Made by a program: the position numbers and the translations under genes. 64,000 nt of DNA, from the NCBI RefSeq assembly GCF_902459465.1, contig NC_047066.1, positions 15,751,047 to 15,815,046 of the forward strand. Reading direction: 5' to 3'. A model generated the notes under the pieces. That model worked only from the letters and a program-made list of their open reading frames with translations. It was not told the DNA's origin and ran no database searches. Position 1 is the first letter of the stretch. Each line of letters opens with the position of its first letter. Shown here piece by piece: positions 11,791 to 47,576 of this stretch. The DNA comes from Asterias rubens. Taxonomy: Eukaryota; Echinodermata; Asteroidea; Forcipulatida; Asteriidae.

Positions 11791-11999
11791 TTCAAGTGAT
11801 TTTTTCTTTTGGAGGAGTGAGGGGTGGGGGGGGGGGCTAATGTTGATCTTGTTGTGAGGGTGTGGTGGTTCTGACATCTACATTGTATATACTGGTTTTT
11901 ATTTTTAGTCAATTGATGAATTTTAAATTGTCACAACAGCAAATGTTTTGCAGCTAGAAACTATTATTGAGGAATTTGGGTCTGGTAAAGCTTGTATAT

Positions 12000-12160
12000 A
12001 AAGCCTGTGTTTTTCCTGTCCAACTGACACATTGTAAATACTTTTATGATTTGATGTTGTACAAAACATTGTATATTATTTCAAATATTTTATATTCTAT
12101 AATGCATGTCTTGTAATGTCATGGGCTTTCTGCTAATAATAAAGAATAGAATTTACAAAC
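12000..12160 (+). other. AT-rich stretch with AATAAA
   Basis: Ends in TAATAATAAAG near 12140 and resembles a 3' UTR; no coding exon can be attached to it with confidence. Confidence 0.25.
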
Positions 12161-12198
12161 AGAATATGGCGGTTTCTAATTATTTCAAGAGAACTTAA

Positions 12199-12565
12199 AG
12201 GCGGGTCCTGTACACCTTTGGTAATTGTCAAAGATCAGTCTTCTCACTTGGTGTATCTCAAAAAATTAATCTGTGAAAATTTGAGCTATATTTCGAAGCT
12301 GTGAGAGAATGATGGAGGAAATAACAACCCTTGTCGCACAAGTTTTGTGATTTCAAATGCCTTGAATTCAAGACCTCAACTGAGGTTTCGAATTAAATTA
12401 AAACATTGTTTGTTGAGAAATTACCTGTTTTGTTAAAAACTACATTACTTCAGAGGGAACTGTTTCACAATGTTTTATACTATCAACAGCTCTCAATAGC
12501 TCATTACCAAGTAAGTTTTTATGCTAACATTTATTTTGTGTAGTAACCAATAGTGTCCAGTGTCT
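12199..12565 (+). mobile_element. TTAA-flanked element A, copy
   Basis: One of about twenty copies in the window. Family ends are AGGCACTGGACACTATTGG and its complement, internal landmarks CACTTGGTGTATCTCA and GTGAAAATTTGAGC, with TTAA flanks (12195-12198 here). Non-coding. Confidence 0.75.
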
Positions 12566-12689
12566 TTTGATTAAAACGCTGGACTAACCCCCTTGTTTTT
12601 GTTAAATCTTTGGCCCAAATTTGATCTTGACTTACCCCTTGTGTTTTTCTTAGTTTTTGGCCTAAATTTGATAATTATGCCGTACTTTT

Positions 12690-13675
12690 TATCAATTTTG
12701 TGCCGAAAACCAAGAAAAGCACAATGGGTAAGTCCAGCATTTTTTTCAAACTTAGGTCGAAAACCAAGATAAACGCAAGGGGTAAGTCCAGCATTGTTGT
12801 AAAATTTAGGCCGAAATCCAGCATTTTTATCAATTTTTGGCCGAAAACCAAGAAAAGCACAAGGGGTAAGTCCAGCATTTTTATCAAATTTAGGCCGAAA
12901 ACCAAGAAAAACACAAGGGGTAAGTCCAGCGTTTTTATCAAATTTAGGTTGAAAAAAAAAACAAAAACACAAGGGGTAAGTCCAACATTTTTTAAAAATT
13001 TAGGCCGAAATCAAGAAAAGCACAAGGGGTAAGTCCAGCTTTTTATTAAATTTAGGCCGAAAACCAAGAAAAACGCAAGGGGTAAGTCCAGCATTGTTGT
13101 TAAATTTAGGCCGAAAAAAGAAAAAAAAACACAAAGGTAAGTCCAGCATTGTTATCAAATTTAGGCCGAAAACCAAGAAAAACACAACGGGCAAGTGCAG
13201 TATTTTTATCAAATTTAGGCCGAAATCCAGCATTTTTATCAAGTTTTGGCCGAAAACCAAGCAAAAACACAAGGGGTTAGTCCAGCATTTTTATCAAATT
13301 TGGGCCCAACCCAAGAGAAACACAAGGGGTAAGTCCAGCATTTTTATCAAATTTAGGCCGAAAACCAAGAAAAACACTAAGGGTAAGTTTTCTAGCATTT
13401 TTATCAAATTTAGGCCGAACACCAAGAAAAACACAAGGGGTAAGTTAAGTCCAGCATTTTTATCAAATTTAGGGCGTAAACCAAGAAAAACACAAAGGGT
13501 AAGTCCAGCACTCTTATCGAAAAAGCACAAGGGTAAGAAAAGCATTTTAAACATAGACTGAAAACCAAGAAAACGAAACGGGTAAGTCCAGCATTTTTAT
13601 CAAATTGTATCCGAAAACCAAGAAAAACACAAGGGGTAGGTCCAGCATTTCAATCAATTTTAGGCCGCAAAACAT
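12690..13675. repeat. 54-bp minisatellite, about 18 diverged units
   Basis: Unit landmarks are TTTAGGCCGAAAACCAAG and GGGGTAAGTCCAGC. As 54 is divisible by three, both strands show spurious open frames with an 18-residue period. Unit length varies slightly; not judged coding. Confidence 0.85.
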
Positions 13676-13904
13676 AAAGTTAAGTTTAAATGTAAAGTAA
13701 ATTTGTGCAGAAAGTTAGTCGGAGTGAAGACCAGGCATTCAGGGGACTCAAAGTCTGGTCGAAACCAGCGTGGTGATCACCCATTAGAACCTTTCAGGGG
13801 TGGCTATTTCCGATCCCTCCTTTACTTTCCCACCCGGAATAATCACCCTATCCTAATTTGGGGATAGACATGACGGACCCCAATCCGTTACTGGTGCCAG
13901 CAGT

Positions 13905-14160
13905 AAAAGTCATGTCCCTGTTGGTACAGGACGGGATTCGAACCGGGTGTCCCAGCTCTGGAAAGCACGCAATTGAACTCTCCAGTGCACCGCGTCGCCA
14001 CAGTGCCCGTTGGTGTTTGAAGCTGGTTTTTATACTACTTATATAATTCACTGGCGTCTGTTTGAAGCAAAAAGGAAAAGAATCACTACCGGGAATTGAA
14101 CCCGTGTGTCGTGGCCCCCAGCCAATTCGCACTTCATGTAGCTACGGCGCCACATGATTA
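13905..14160 (-). repeat. two tRNA-like SINE heads
   Basis: Minus-strand B-box-like GGTTCGAATCCCGTCC (about 13930) and GGGTTCAATTCCCGG (about 14092) each precede tRNA-like A-box regions, but without full cloverleaf pairing. Confidence 0.5.
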
Positions 14161-14199
14161 TTTGAGGAAGCATTGCTCTTGTTGATGTATACCAATTTG

Positions 14200-14790
14200 T
14201 AAAACAATTCCCTTCTAAAGAATGTGGTTTTAGAGAAAGGGATTTCAAAAAAATTTCAATATGAGAATCATTTCATACAGAAGAATATCTCAGATTGGTT
14301 ATTCCTATTACGGATTATTATTCTTGCATGCACAAAGGTCTAACTGCTCTAGATTTCCGGCGATATCTCAAAAAGGTTACCGACTTTTCAAATGAAATTT
14401 TCACAGGTGTAATTTGCGTTTAAAGTGGTATGCTCATTGCTGTGTGGAATTATTTATTGTAGGTAGGGCCCTACTTGTATTATGGTGTGCAAGTAGAGTT
14501 TGCTTTTATTAAGTTTTTTAAAGATAAATTTGTTTTTGTTTAAAGATAGAGAACTATTTTGTTGTCAAAGTTATTACATTTTTATTCGAGTCTTGATGCT
14601 AGTCCATGACCACTATTGCTAGACTTTAGTTTTTTTATATTTTTTTATACACCTCCGTCTAGCCAATAACATTTAGTTCTTCCTACTGTGGTCTGATTTC
14701 TGGTTTTCTTTGCGTTTGAAAAACAAACTATTTATTGTAATAGTATTGCTCTGTTGTTAATATAAAGAAAGCAATTGAAGACTAAAGTAT
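14200..14790. other. AT-rich, no feature seen
   Basis: Homopolymer-rich intergenic DNA without an open frame, repeat end or RNA gene that could be recognised. Confidence 0.5.
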
Positions 14791-14871
14791 TGGGATTGAT
14801 TACAGCTTAGAGAAGGCTAGTGTTAATTCTTTTTGTTCCCAGACTACTGTTGTGATGTGCACATGTTTGTG

Positions 14872-15050
14872 TAGACCGTTATCATGGTGCAGCCATCTTG
14901 AATTTCTACCATTGCAATCAATGTAACCAAACCGAGGCTGGAAGAACAAAATAGTCTGATTCTTTTTAGCAAAAATGATTATAAGCATACATTATTGTTA
15001 TTTGATACGTGGAACATGACCAAGATGGAGGAAGCATGACAAAGGTCTAG
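14872..15050. mobile_element. inverted-repeat element (CAAGATGG family)
   Basis: Left end with AGACCGTTATCATGGTGCAG and right end with AAGCATGACAAAGGTCT are inverted; relatives at 20888-21052, a half at 16405-16441 and a fragment near 54065. Confidence 0.5.
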
Positions 15051-15788
15051 TGGTTCGATGTGATGCATTTTAGATTCAAAATCAAATTTCCAGTTCAAGC
15101 TGCATCTGAATAACAGAAAATTTACGCTAAACAGGGATTTTCCGCGCAGAGCTCAATACTGTAGTATCCTCTAGGCTTGTAATGCAATTTAATATTTAGC
15201 ATGGATCATTTAGCCCTAGCCCAGCCACTCAACCAATTCAAGCCTGGGAAGCAATTAGTGGCGCGGTTTCACATTTCAAAGAAACGTGCCGACAAGTTGT
15301 ATCGCGCCCAGGGCCTCTGGATCGCTTGGATGTATAAAAGTACAAAAGGATTAAACCTGATCTAGTTTCCACTGTGTGTTGGGAGAGAAAGAAAAAAAAT
15401 CCATCCAGATTTGATAACAATTTTTGGCTTTGATATAATGTGGAATGATGAGAGGGTTATGAGATATGACAATGGTGTGCTACTGTGTAGTAATGGGGCG
15501 GGTTGAGCACCGAGGGGTGAACTGAAACGGTGAAGATATTATTCAGCTCATTTACAGTCTACATGGCCACGAGGTGATTATGAAATAAGGCGGTTTCTTT
15601 TTATGCTAACATTATGAATGCTGTATACTGCACCAAAATGCTAACTGATAGTGTATTCAGTTCTAGGCTTGTGCATACAATCTTGCGGTCTATGGCCATA
15701 TTGCATTACACCAACGGCTACATCAAAAGAAACAAGGCAATAATTAGCAAATAGAGCTTCAGTTGCTGTAACATAGACAATAAAGCTT

Positions 15789-16090
15789 TAAAGGCACTGG
15801 ACGTTTGGTAATTTTCTCAAAATATGTTAACATAAAAAACTTACTCAGTAGCGAGCAACGGAGAGAAGTTAATTGAACGAAATGTGTGAGAATCGACTCC
15901 CACCGAATATGCGTAGTTTTTGAGAAAGAGTTAATTGCTAACTCAGATATTTGAATCAGCCCTGAAACCGCTCCGGCATCTGAAAGTACACAACTTTGTG
16001 CACCAAGTTTTTATTTTAATTTTATTATTTTCTGGCAGTTTTGATGACTATTGAGCCAATTTTTTTTCCACAGATTTGTAATTTTATGCA
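15789..16090 (-). mobile_element. TTAA-flanked element A, truncated copy
   Basis: Starts TTTAAAGGCACTGGACG and follows the family in reverse orientation, losing its far end. Confidence 0.6.
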
Positions 16091-16234
16091 TTCTGAGACA
16101 ATAACTGTGACTGGCATACTGCGACTGAAATACATCTCATTCGATTAAAAAAATATGCATTTTCGAATGGCACTTTGAAACGGGGCTTTACAGAAGACCG
16201 ACTTCCAAGGAAACACATAAGTCTGGGAAATATT

Positions 16235-16387
16235 GGGTGCGTTCGTTTAGCTTCCCCGGGTCGACCCCGGTGTGTGGCGTTTTCTTTTTCCAGGACGAAC
16301 GTGTGCAGATAGTTACCCACGTTCGTCCTGGAAAAAAAAACCCGCCACACACCGGGGTCGACCCAGGGAAGCTAAACGAACGCACCC
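16235..16387. mobile_element. palindromic element GGGTGCGTTCG, 3-bp ATT duplication
   Basis: Near-perfect foldback with arms of about 70 nt; ATT at 16232-16234 and 16388-16390. PIF/Harbinger-like by duplication length; relatives at 56577-56806 and 58838-59090. Confidence 0.7.
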
Positions 16388-16869
16388 ATTGTTTTCTATA
16401 CGAGAAACATGAGCAAGATGGAGGCAGCATGGTTAAGGTCTCTGCTGCCACCAAGTGTTCAAACATCTCCAATTACTGAACAATCATCCACACCGTCTTA
16501 TTCTGTCAATAAATCTTGTTATTTATTGACTTCATAAACAATGAAAAAAAAAAAACACAATGAAAATGTTACCTTAATCAAACAGGGTTGTGAGTTCAAT
16601 ACCATCAAAATATACAGATTAAAAGTCTTATAGTTGGACCACAATATAGTATAAACATAACGCTTGATCATAATGCCCCAGTGCAAGTGGATATACGTTG
16701 TGGATATTTTAAAAATGTTTTATGTGATTGAAAATAACCAAATTGTTGGCACTTTGCATGGCCCTAGGGTATTAAGTATATTGCAACATTGCAATAACTT
16801 CAAACACATTACAATTAAAGGTAATATACAGGATTGGTCTGTTAGTAATGATAAAAACATCAGTGTTTA

Positions 16870-17465
16870 ATTTTTATTAATTTTGGTTTTCACCCATAAA
16901 CCGATGTGCGTTAGCACTGTTAGCACTCAGTACCTTCCAGTCCCCTGTGAAAAGATTTCACAGGCATGTTACTCGAGTGGGATTCGAACCCACGACCCTT
17001 GCAATTCTAGAGCAGTGTCTTACCAACTAGTCTTCCGAGGTTGCCCGGTAGCTAGAGGCAGTTCGAATCCTATGTTTTGGCAGTGGTTACCGCAACGATA
17101 ATAAGAGATGTTAAATTTGCATCGGGGATAAAGAATATTAATTTTGGTTTTTACCCATACACCGATGTGTGTTGGCACTACATACTCAGTACTTTCCCGA
17201 GTCCTGTAAACAGATTTCACAGGCATGTTACTCGGGTGGGATTCGAACCCACGACCCTTGCAATTCTAGAGCAGTGTCTTACCAACTAGACTACCGAGGT
17301 TGCCCGGTAGCTAGAGGCAGTTCGAATCCTATGTTTTGGCAGTGATTTAAAAACATATTTTGCACATCTGATTCGAACCAACAACCATTGCAATTCTAGA
17401 GCAGTGTATTACCAACTAGACTTCCGAGGTTGCCCGGTAGCTAGAGGTAGTTCGAATCCTATGTA
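16870..17465 (-). repeat. three tandem tRNA-derived SINEs (family 2)
   Basis: Copies at about 16870-17090, 17128-17345 and 17350-17465. Each reads on the minus strand GGTAGTCTAGTTGGTAAGAC (A box) and GGGTTCGAATCCCAC (B box). A plus-strand relative is at 28871-29100. Confidence 0.75.
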
Positions 17466-18790
17466 TTTGTGATAGGATTCGAAGTGCCTCTTGATTGATT
17501 CTACGAATTGTGTCTGCAATTTGATTCAAATCAAGACATTTATTAGAAATAAACTCTGAGAATAATGGCGATGGGCAAGACCTGGCAGGCAGACAGTCTG
17601 AATTGGTGGATACAGCTCTGGCTTCGACTGTTGCTAAGGGTGTTGCTAAGAACGTCTTATACCTCAACGGATGATGGCACAGATGTCTAGCCGTAGCCAT
17701 CAAGGACATGGCTTAATAAGGGACGGCAACAGGTGACAGGCAAGGCAGTCAAACTCAATGGAATTATCTATTCAACTTGTTAGTTAGTATTACATATGTA
17801 TTCACACAGGTTGTCTATAAATGGGTCAAAAAAACATTGATTTGTGAAGAAAATTCAACATAAGAAACTCAACATATTTCACAGATAGATTTGCTCAATT
17901 CTTGGGGAGAACACGTTTAACAGATATACATTTTCTGGGGATGAATACAATAAGATTGTTATACTTGCACTACAGTATTTGAATTTGTCATTTTCTTTCA
18001 TCATTCAAGTGAAATACATTTCTCAATTATTTTTCAGAGTTACTATTTACTGATCTACTTTTAAAGTTTGATAGTTTCAATCCATAACTGCAGGAGCTCA
18101 CTTTTTGGGGTATAGTAATTGACTTGCGACCTTTTACCAGGTACATTTTTGTAACATACAATGTTTGCTGTGCCATCAACAACATGACAAATTTGGCATG
18201 GTTTTCAAAATTCCTACGTAAATGCTGAACATAGAAAACAATATTCACTAAAATAATGTAGTTGTGAATCTTATAATTTTGCACAAAGTGTTTCAGCTGT
18301 AAGCGACAAACAAAACTTATTTGTTGTAAATCTACGGTTTGCGGTAACACCATACTCTGCTGTGTAGATTTGTTCTGAGCACTTGTTAAGCTTTTTAATC
18401 TCAATTATTTTGTCTTGAAAGTGTTTCACAGCTACCAACAGTTGCATCATAAAATCGGAAAGATTTTGTACAAAAACCAGTGAGATATTCAGACATAATC
18501 AGGGAATTTTCTAATATTGTTCATCAGAACATGGAAAGCTTGGTTTACTTTATTAGCAAGAGTTGGTCTCTCTTGGTATGTGTCAGAGAAATGTGAAGAA
18601 ACATTTTTCAGTGATGTTTATCCTTTACCATGCCTAATAAGGATTGAAACATTTAGCAACTTTATCGTAATAAATGAAATTTAATACAGACCAATAAACT
18701 ATTAAATTATAAAAAATATTATCCATCAATAAACAATAATGCACTAACAATGACTTGATACATTAAGCTCCACCCTGTCATGCCTGTGTA
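17466..18790. other. unassigned sequence
   Basis: Minus-strand open frames of 97 (17416-17709) and 125 codons (18027-18404) exist, but no family, splice partner or codon bias was recognised. The second is AT-rich. Confidence 0.35.
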
Positions 18791-18801
18791 CATGTACTTA
18801 A

Positions 18802-19167
18802 AGGCAGTGGACACTATTGGTAATTACTCAAAATAATAATTACTTTATTATTGGGATAAAACTTTATTTGGTAACGAGAAATGGGGAGAGATTGATGGTA
18901 TAAAACATTGTGAGACACGGCTCCCTCTGAAGTGACGTAATTTTCCATGAATTTGATTTTAAGACCTCAGAATTAGATTTTGGGGTCTCCAAATCAAGCA
19001 TATGAAAGCACACAACTTCATGTGACAAGGTTTTTTCTTTCATAGTTCTCGAAACTTCGACGACCAATTGAGTTCAAATTTTCACAGGTTTGTTATTTTA
19101 TGCATATGTTGAGATACACCAGATGAGAAGACTGGTCTTTGACAATTACCAATAGTTTTCAGTGTCT
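18802..19167 (-). mobile_element. TTAA-flanked element A, copy
   Basis: TTAA at 18798-18801; ends AGGCAGTGGACACTATTGG and ACCAATAGTTTTCAGTGTCT; reverse orientation. Confidence 0.78.
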
Positions 19168-19784
19168 ATAATAAATTATAACTGAACCCCAACCTCACCA
19201 CCACAGACACCTATTGTATCGATACCTCGCTTCACTAACCCGGTTAGTCTGTATCAAAGAAATGATCAACCACAGGACTAATTAAAAAATCCACTAATTT
19301 GGATATTTCAAAGTCACATTTTCGTGGATTATGTTCGAGCAAGAAAAGAAAAAAAGCCAGCGAAATTGACACCACTGGGAACGAGGTTGAACTGAACTGG
19401 TCAACAAGCAAGCCATGATGACACTTAACAACATGGCCACAGTTTGTACCCTTGTGCCAGCGTATGACAAGTTAGATTATAACACACCTCTTGCTTTTTC
19501 TGTATTCTGGTTGGCTGAAGCACGGTCACGTGGGGTGAACTAATTCAGTCAAATGATTGCGCGCGTGTGTCTTACGGGAATCAGGCACTAGTCTTCGAAA
19601 ACAGTGCCTGGTTACAGCGCCTTTGATGCGAACCGTGAACAGCAACTACAAAACTTCCTTTCTTTTCCAAATTGCTGTTCTTATCACATTTAAGACTGAG
19701 GTGATATAAAACACATATTGACTGGCATAATTCGGCAACTAGTATACACATATTGACTGGCAACGAGGTAACTAGCATACGTCT

Positions 19785-20173
19785 GGAAAAGAAACCAAAT
19801 CGGCCATAACAGAACATGCTAGGGACAACAATCACGTGATGAATTGGGCGGACAGCGCAATTCTACATAAAGAGGGTGACAAATATAGACGATGGAACCG
19901 GAAAAGTCTCTGGATAAGGAGGCGACGATCAACTCTGAACAGAGACGAGGGAGGGTATGAACTATCACACATATGGGACCCCCTTATACCCCAAGTTCCA
20001 CCCCGGGGGAGGACACACTCGGCCAAACCACCATCCAGTGGCCGAAGCAGGCAACAGCGCCACCAACCGACTGGTGGTGCCTCGTTCTGAGGATGACTAG
20101 TGAAACTAGTCGAAGCGTAAACAAAATTATGTGAGTATTTGGCTGTGTTTCTTAGAAAACACATTTAATAAGT
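19785..20173 (+). pseudogene. 5'-truncated Penelope-like element: C-terminal GIY-YIG endonuclease fragment
   Basis: An 84-codon open frame (19836-20090) includes STLNRDEGGYELSHIWDPLI, which matches the end of the GIY-YIG endonuclease of Penelope-like elements; the reverse transcriptase is missing. The fragment is flanked by a 12-bp duplication TAGCATACGTCT (19773-19784, 20174-20185), so it inserted into the left arm of a hairpin of the surrounding foldback element. Confidence 0.65.
20087..20115 (+). ncRNA. partial hammerhead-ribozyme-like core in the Penelope fragment
   Basis: CTGAGGA (pattern CUGANGA), a perfect 7-bp stem with GAA loop, then GAA at 20112-20114. Penelope-like elements are known to carry hammerheads. 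Stems I and III could not be completed, so it is probably inactive or fortuitous. Confidence 0.3.
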
Positions 20174-20887
20174 TAGCATACGTCTATTCCCACGAGGGAC
20201 TTTGAGTGACCAGAAGAGCGACCTATTTGCAGAGGCCGAGGACCGAGGAAAATAGGCCCCTCTTCTGGTCACTCACAGGCCCGAGGAGGAATAGACGTAC
20301 ACTAGTTACCAAATTGTGCCAGTCAATATGTGTTTTATAACACAGCTCGGTCTTAAAATGTCAAATAAAGAACAGAAAAAGGAATTTTGTAGTTTGTTCA
20401 CGGTTCAAGTCAAGAGAGGACGCTGTTACCGCGGGCACTATTTGCAAAGACTAGTGCCCGCTCTGGTACTATTCCCGCAAAACACGCGCGCGCGCGATCA
20501 CTAGCCTATATTAGTTCATCCCACGTGACCATGTTTCAGCCAATCAGAATACAGAACGAGCAAGAGGTGTGTTATAATGCCATCTATTCCCTCTCGGGCC
20601 TGTGAGTAACCATAAGAAGGGCCTATTTCCCTCGGACTTCGGCCTCGGGGAAATAGATCGCTCTTCCGGTCACTTAAAGTCCCTCGGGGGGAATAGATGG
20701 GCACTAGTTACCTCATTGCCAGTCAATATGTGTATACTAATGTATTTCCAAAGTCAGCAGCTGCATGAATTGGTATCCTCATAAAAAACTACAACAAATT
20801 CACCATTACTAATCATAAAAACAAATTATCAAATTATACTTCCATTATAAATGAATTATACAAACCCTACTGAAGTCCCCAATAAAC

Positions 20888-21052
20888 CTTTATCACGCTG
20901 TCACCATCTTGGTCATGTTCCCTGTTCCCATAACAGTAATGAATGCTAACATTCATTGCTGGCACCAGACTAATATTTCGTCCAGCCTCAGTTTGGTTAC
21001 AATGAGTTTGAATGGAGTAAAATCAAGATGGCCACACCGTGATAAAGGTCTA
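20888..21052. mobile_element. inverted-repeat element (CAAGATGG family)
   Basis: Ends ACCTTTATCACGCTGTCACC and the inverted AAGATGGCCACACCGTG followed by ATAAAGGT. Confidence 0.55.
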
Positions 21053-21309
21053 TAAGAGTTTTGGATACAACAATTATCAGCCAATGTGGTCCCCCCCCCA
21101 AAGTCTCTTCAAGCCACCAAACATGGCCATAATCCATGGCACCAGACTGTAACTAGTTCCAGGGCTCGAATTTGACACTGGACCAAAAGGCTCCAGGCCA
21201 GTAGTTTTAGCATCGGACCAGTAAACTCAAAGACTGAACAAGCCTCACTGTGTGTAATATCAAAATGCCAAAGAGTGAAAAAGCACTCCTTGCAGAACCA
21301 TATGAGGGA

Positions 21310-21510
21310 CATTTTTTTTTTTGAGTGATCTTCCACTCTTTTAGACCGAAGTTTGCATCTTTTTGAATGGTTTTTCCCTCTGTCCTAGCCTGGAGTGAAA
21401 CCCCTATAAAAGAGTTAAATAATCACCACTCCTTTTAAAGAGCCATTTGAGGGACAACTCGAAATGTAAAGAGTGGTGTTTTTCACTCTTTTACATTAAG
21501 AGAGACTAAA
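21310..21510 (+). repeat. dispersed repeat (CACTCTTTT family)
   Basis: Direct-orientation relative at about 58255-58440; shared GAGGGACA, CCACTCTTTT and GTAAAGAGTGGTGTTTTTCA. Confidence 0.6.
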
Positions 21511-21621
21511 ACAAATTATGTTCAAATGTTGACTTTGAGTCAGGTAAAATACTGTTCACTTATATTGAGTCAGAGTGGTATAACATGTGTAATGAAAGGC
21601 TTGTTGCGCTGTGCCAAGAAG

Positions 21622-21627
21622 TTTATT
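21622..21627 (-). terminator. candidate polyadenylation signal of VMP1
   Basis: AATAAA on the minus strand about 450 nt after the VMP1 stop. It is one plausible 3' end; no other support, and a short inverted-repeat element (21857-21948) would lie inside this 3' UTR. Confidence 0.3.
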
Positions 21628-21856
21628 CTTGTTTTCATTCAAGTCTTGTAAAAACCATCCTGGTCTAGTACACATTTTGAGCCAAAAGCCCTGGAGTTTC
21701 CACAAAATATTCCAGCCCCGTGAACTCTGTTTTCCTTAAGCAAACAGTGTAACAAAAATGTGTACATGGTGAACTAAACAAAAATATGGTAATCACTATG
21801 GATGCACCACACTAAACGGAGAAAAACTCGTGCACAACCTTGTGATTGCAAGTCCT

Positions 21857-21948
21857 GCAGCCGATTTCACAAAACTTTACGTAAGTTGCGCCATCAACGT
21901 TGCACAATGGACTTAAGCAGTTGTGTACATTTTCATGAAATCGGCTGC
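21857..21948. mobile_element. short inverted-repeat element (GCCGATTTCAC family)
   Basis: Ends GCAGCCGATTTCAC and GAAATCGGCTGC, 92 bp, just 3' of VMP1. Confidence 0.6.
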
Positions 21949-22073
21949 TGTAGTCTAACCACTTGACCAAGGTGACCCCAAGTCTCCTGCAAAGACTGCC
22001 TCCTGTGACAAGTCCCTTAGAGGAACCCTTTGGTGTTGGGATGTACTGAGAATGCTCAGAGAGCCAGTAGAAC

Positions 22074-45363
<23,290 letters not shown>

Positions 45364-47576
45364 GACGAGAATTTTCTTGCAATGAAATCAGGAACCATCG
45401 GCTTATAATCGGATGAAACGTGTTCAACACTGGTCGGCCATCGCAAATTAGAGTAGCACAAGTCCTTTTTGTAACAAAACTCAGTGCGCACATTCAGCAT
45501 GCAGAATAGAGGGCGCTATCATTCGTTTATGGTAATCATTATTTTGGCATTATTATACCTTTAATGATAAACAAACCGCCTTGGTTGCACACAAAGTTGT
45601 GTGCTTTCAGATGCTTGATTTCGAGACCTCAAATTCTAAACTTGAGGTCTAGAAATCAAATTCGTGGAAATTTACTTCTCTCTCGAAAACTACGTCACTT
45701 CAGAGGAAGCCGTTTCTCACAATGTTTTATACTATCAACCTCTCCCCATTACTCATTACCAAGTGAGGTTTTCTGCTGATAATATTCCTACTAGGGGACA
45801 TGGTACCCTGGACAAATGTTATGGGAACATACCCGATGCTTATAAACCATACAGTAGAGCACCGCTCGGAAAGTCGGATCATGACATGATATATCTTCTC
45901 CCAAAATATAAACAAAAACTGAAGCAAAACAAACCTGCTATAAAAAAGATCAGGAGCTTTAATCAAGACAACACGGAAACTCTACGCAGCTGTTTTGATT
46001 GCACAGACTGGGATGTTTTGTTTTCTTCCAACTCAATTGAAGAATCTACTGATGTAATCACCGAGTACATCAAGTTTTGTGAGGACTGTATTGTACCAGA
46101 AAAAGTTATCAAGACTTTTCCAAACAACAAACCATGGATGACAAAAGACATAAAAGAACTCATCAACAGGAAACATATGGCGCACATAAATAACAATCTT
46201 CAAGACAAACGCAAACTACAAAAAGAAATCAACCATCTCGTCAAACAATGCAAGAAAAATTATGCCCGGAAAATCGAACATAAATTCGGAAAAGGCGACC
46301 ACAAGAGTGCTTGGGAGGGATTGAAAGTCATCACAGGATTTGGCGTCCGCAATAAATCGGAGATACCACAAGGTGATCTGAATTTATTTGTTAACGGCCT
46401 CAACCAATTTTATGGCCGGTTTGATCGCAATAACAGTACAAAATGGAGATGAAAACCACACCAAGCTGTGCATGGAGTTGGGCTCACAGGGAAAAGCATC
46501 TGAGAGAATCGTCCTTACTACCGGTCAAGTTGAAAAGTCCCTCAAATCGATTAGGACAAACAAATCTGCAGGACCAGATGGGATCCGCGGTAAGATTTTA
46601 AAAGCGTGTCACAAAGAGCTTGCAGGAGTCTTTCAACGATTATTCCAATGGTCTTTAGACACTTATACAATCCCCAGTCTATGGAAATCCTCAACAGTCA
46701 TTCCAATTCCCAAGATACTGAAGCCAGCTGTTCTCAATGACTATAGACCGGTTGCCCTCACACCTATTGTGATGAAATGCTTTGAACGGGTCATCAAAGG
46801 TATTCTGCTCAACGAAACAAGAAATGCAGCGGACCCTTTTCAGTTTGCTTATCGTGCGCATCGTGGTGTGGATGATGCAATTATGACATTATTGCATAAC
46901 ATTTACGGGCACATTGACAATTGTAAAAGCTATGTACGTACATTATTTATTGACTTTTCCTCTGCCTTTAACACAATAAGTCCACAGTCTCTTTTGTATA
47001 AATTACTGCATTTGAAAGTTAACCCACATCTTGCCCTCTGGATTAATGATTTTTTACTGCAGCGACCACAAAAGGTCAGATTTTCAGGTGTTAGCTCTGA
47101 TGTCGCACACTTAAGCACTGGAGTTCCACAGGGGTGTGTGTTATCACCTCTTTTGTTTTCATTGTTCACAAGTGACTTTAATGTCCAAAGTAGTTCTTGT
47201 ATTGTGATTAAATATGCAGATGACACAGCCTTGACTGGATTAATTTCTGGCAATGATGAATCAGAGTATATGGATAGGAGTTAATCAGTTTGTTGATTGG
47301 TGTGAAAGAAATAACTTAGTTCTTAACGTAAATAAAACAAAAGAAATGGTTTTTAACTTTAAAAGAAAAACATTCAACCTGTACAACCTGTTAAAATTAA
47401 TGACATGTCTGTTGAAGTGGTAAAGGAGTACAAGTATCTGGGAACTGTAATTGATGATCAGCTGAACTGGAACTCTAACACCACGAAAATCTATAAGAAG
47501 GCTAATCAACGGTTGTACTTTGTCAGGAAGCTGAAGTATTTTAATGTTAACACCCGGATTCTTAATCTATTTTATA

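Larger units (their letters stand above)
19477..20732. mobile_element. composite bipartite foldback element (TATA family)
   Basis: Contains unit 1 (19477-19710) and a diverged inverted unit 2 (20335-20577), each bounded by TTATAACAC-like ends and holding ATTGG...GTCACGTG-type motifs, plus hairpins at about 20176-20298 and 20577-20702. Hairpin borders read ATTGACTGGC. It ends AATATGTG|TATA; the left flank is TAGA. A Penelope-like insert splits the first hairpin. Confidence 0.6.

Noticed and set aside
12571-13561. Lysine-rich and hydrophobic ORFs on both strands
   Set aside because: Products of the 54-bp minisatellite; simultaneous opposite-strand openness with the same period indicates repeat structure, not genes.
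18027-18404. 125-codon minus-strand ORF as a host gene
   Set aside because: AT-rich, no recognised family, no splice or repeat-independent support.
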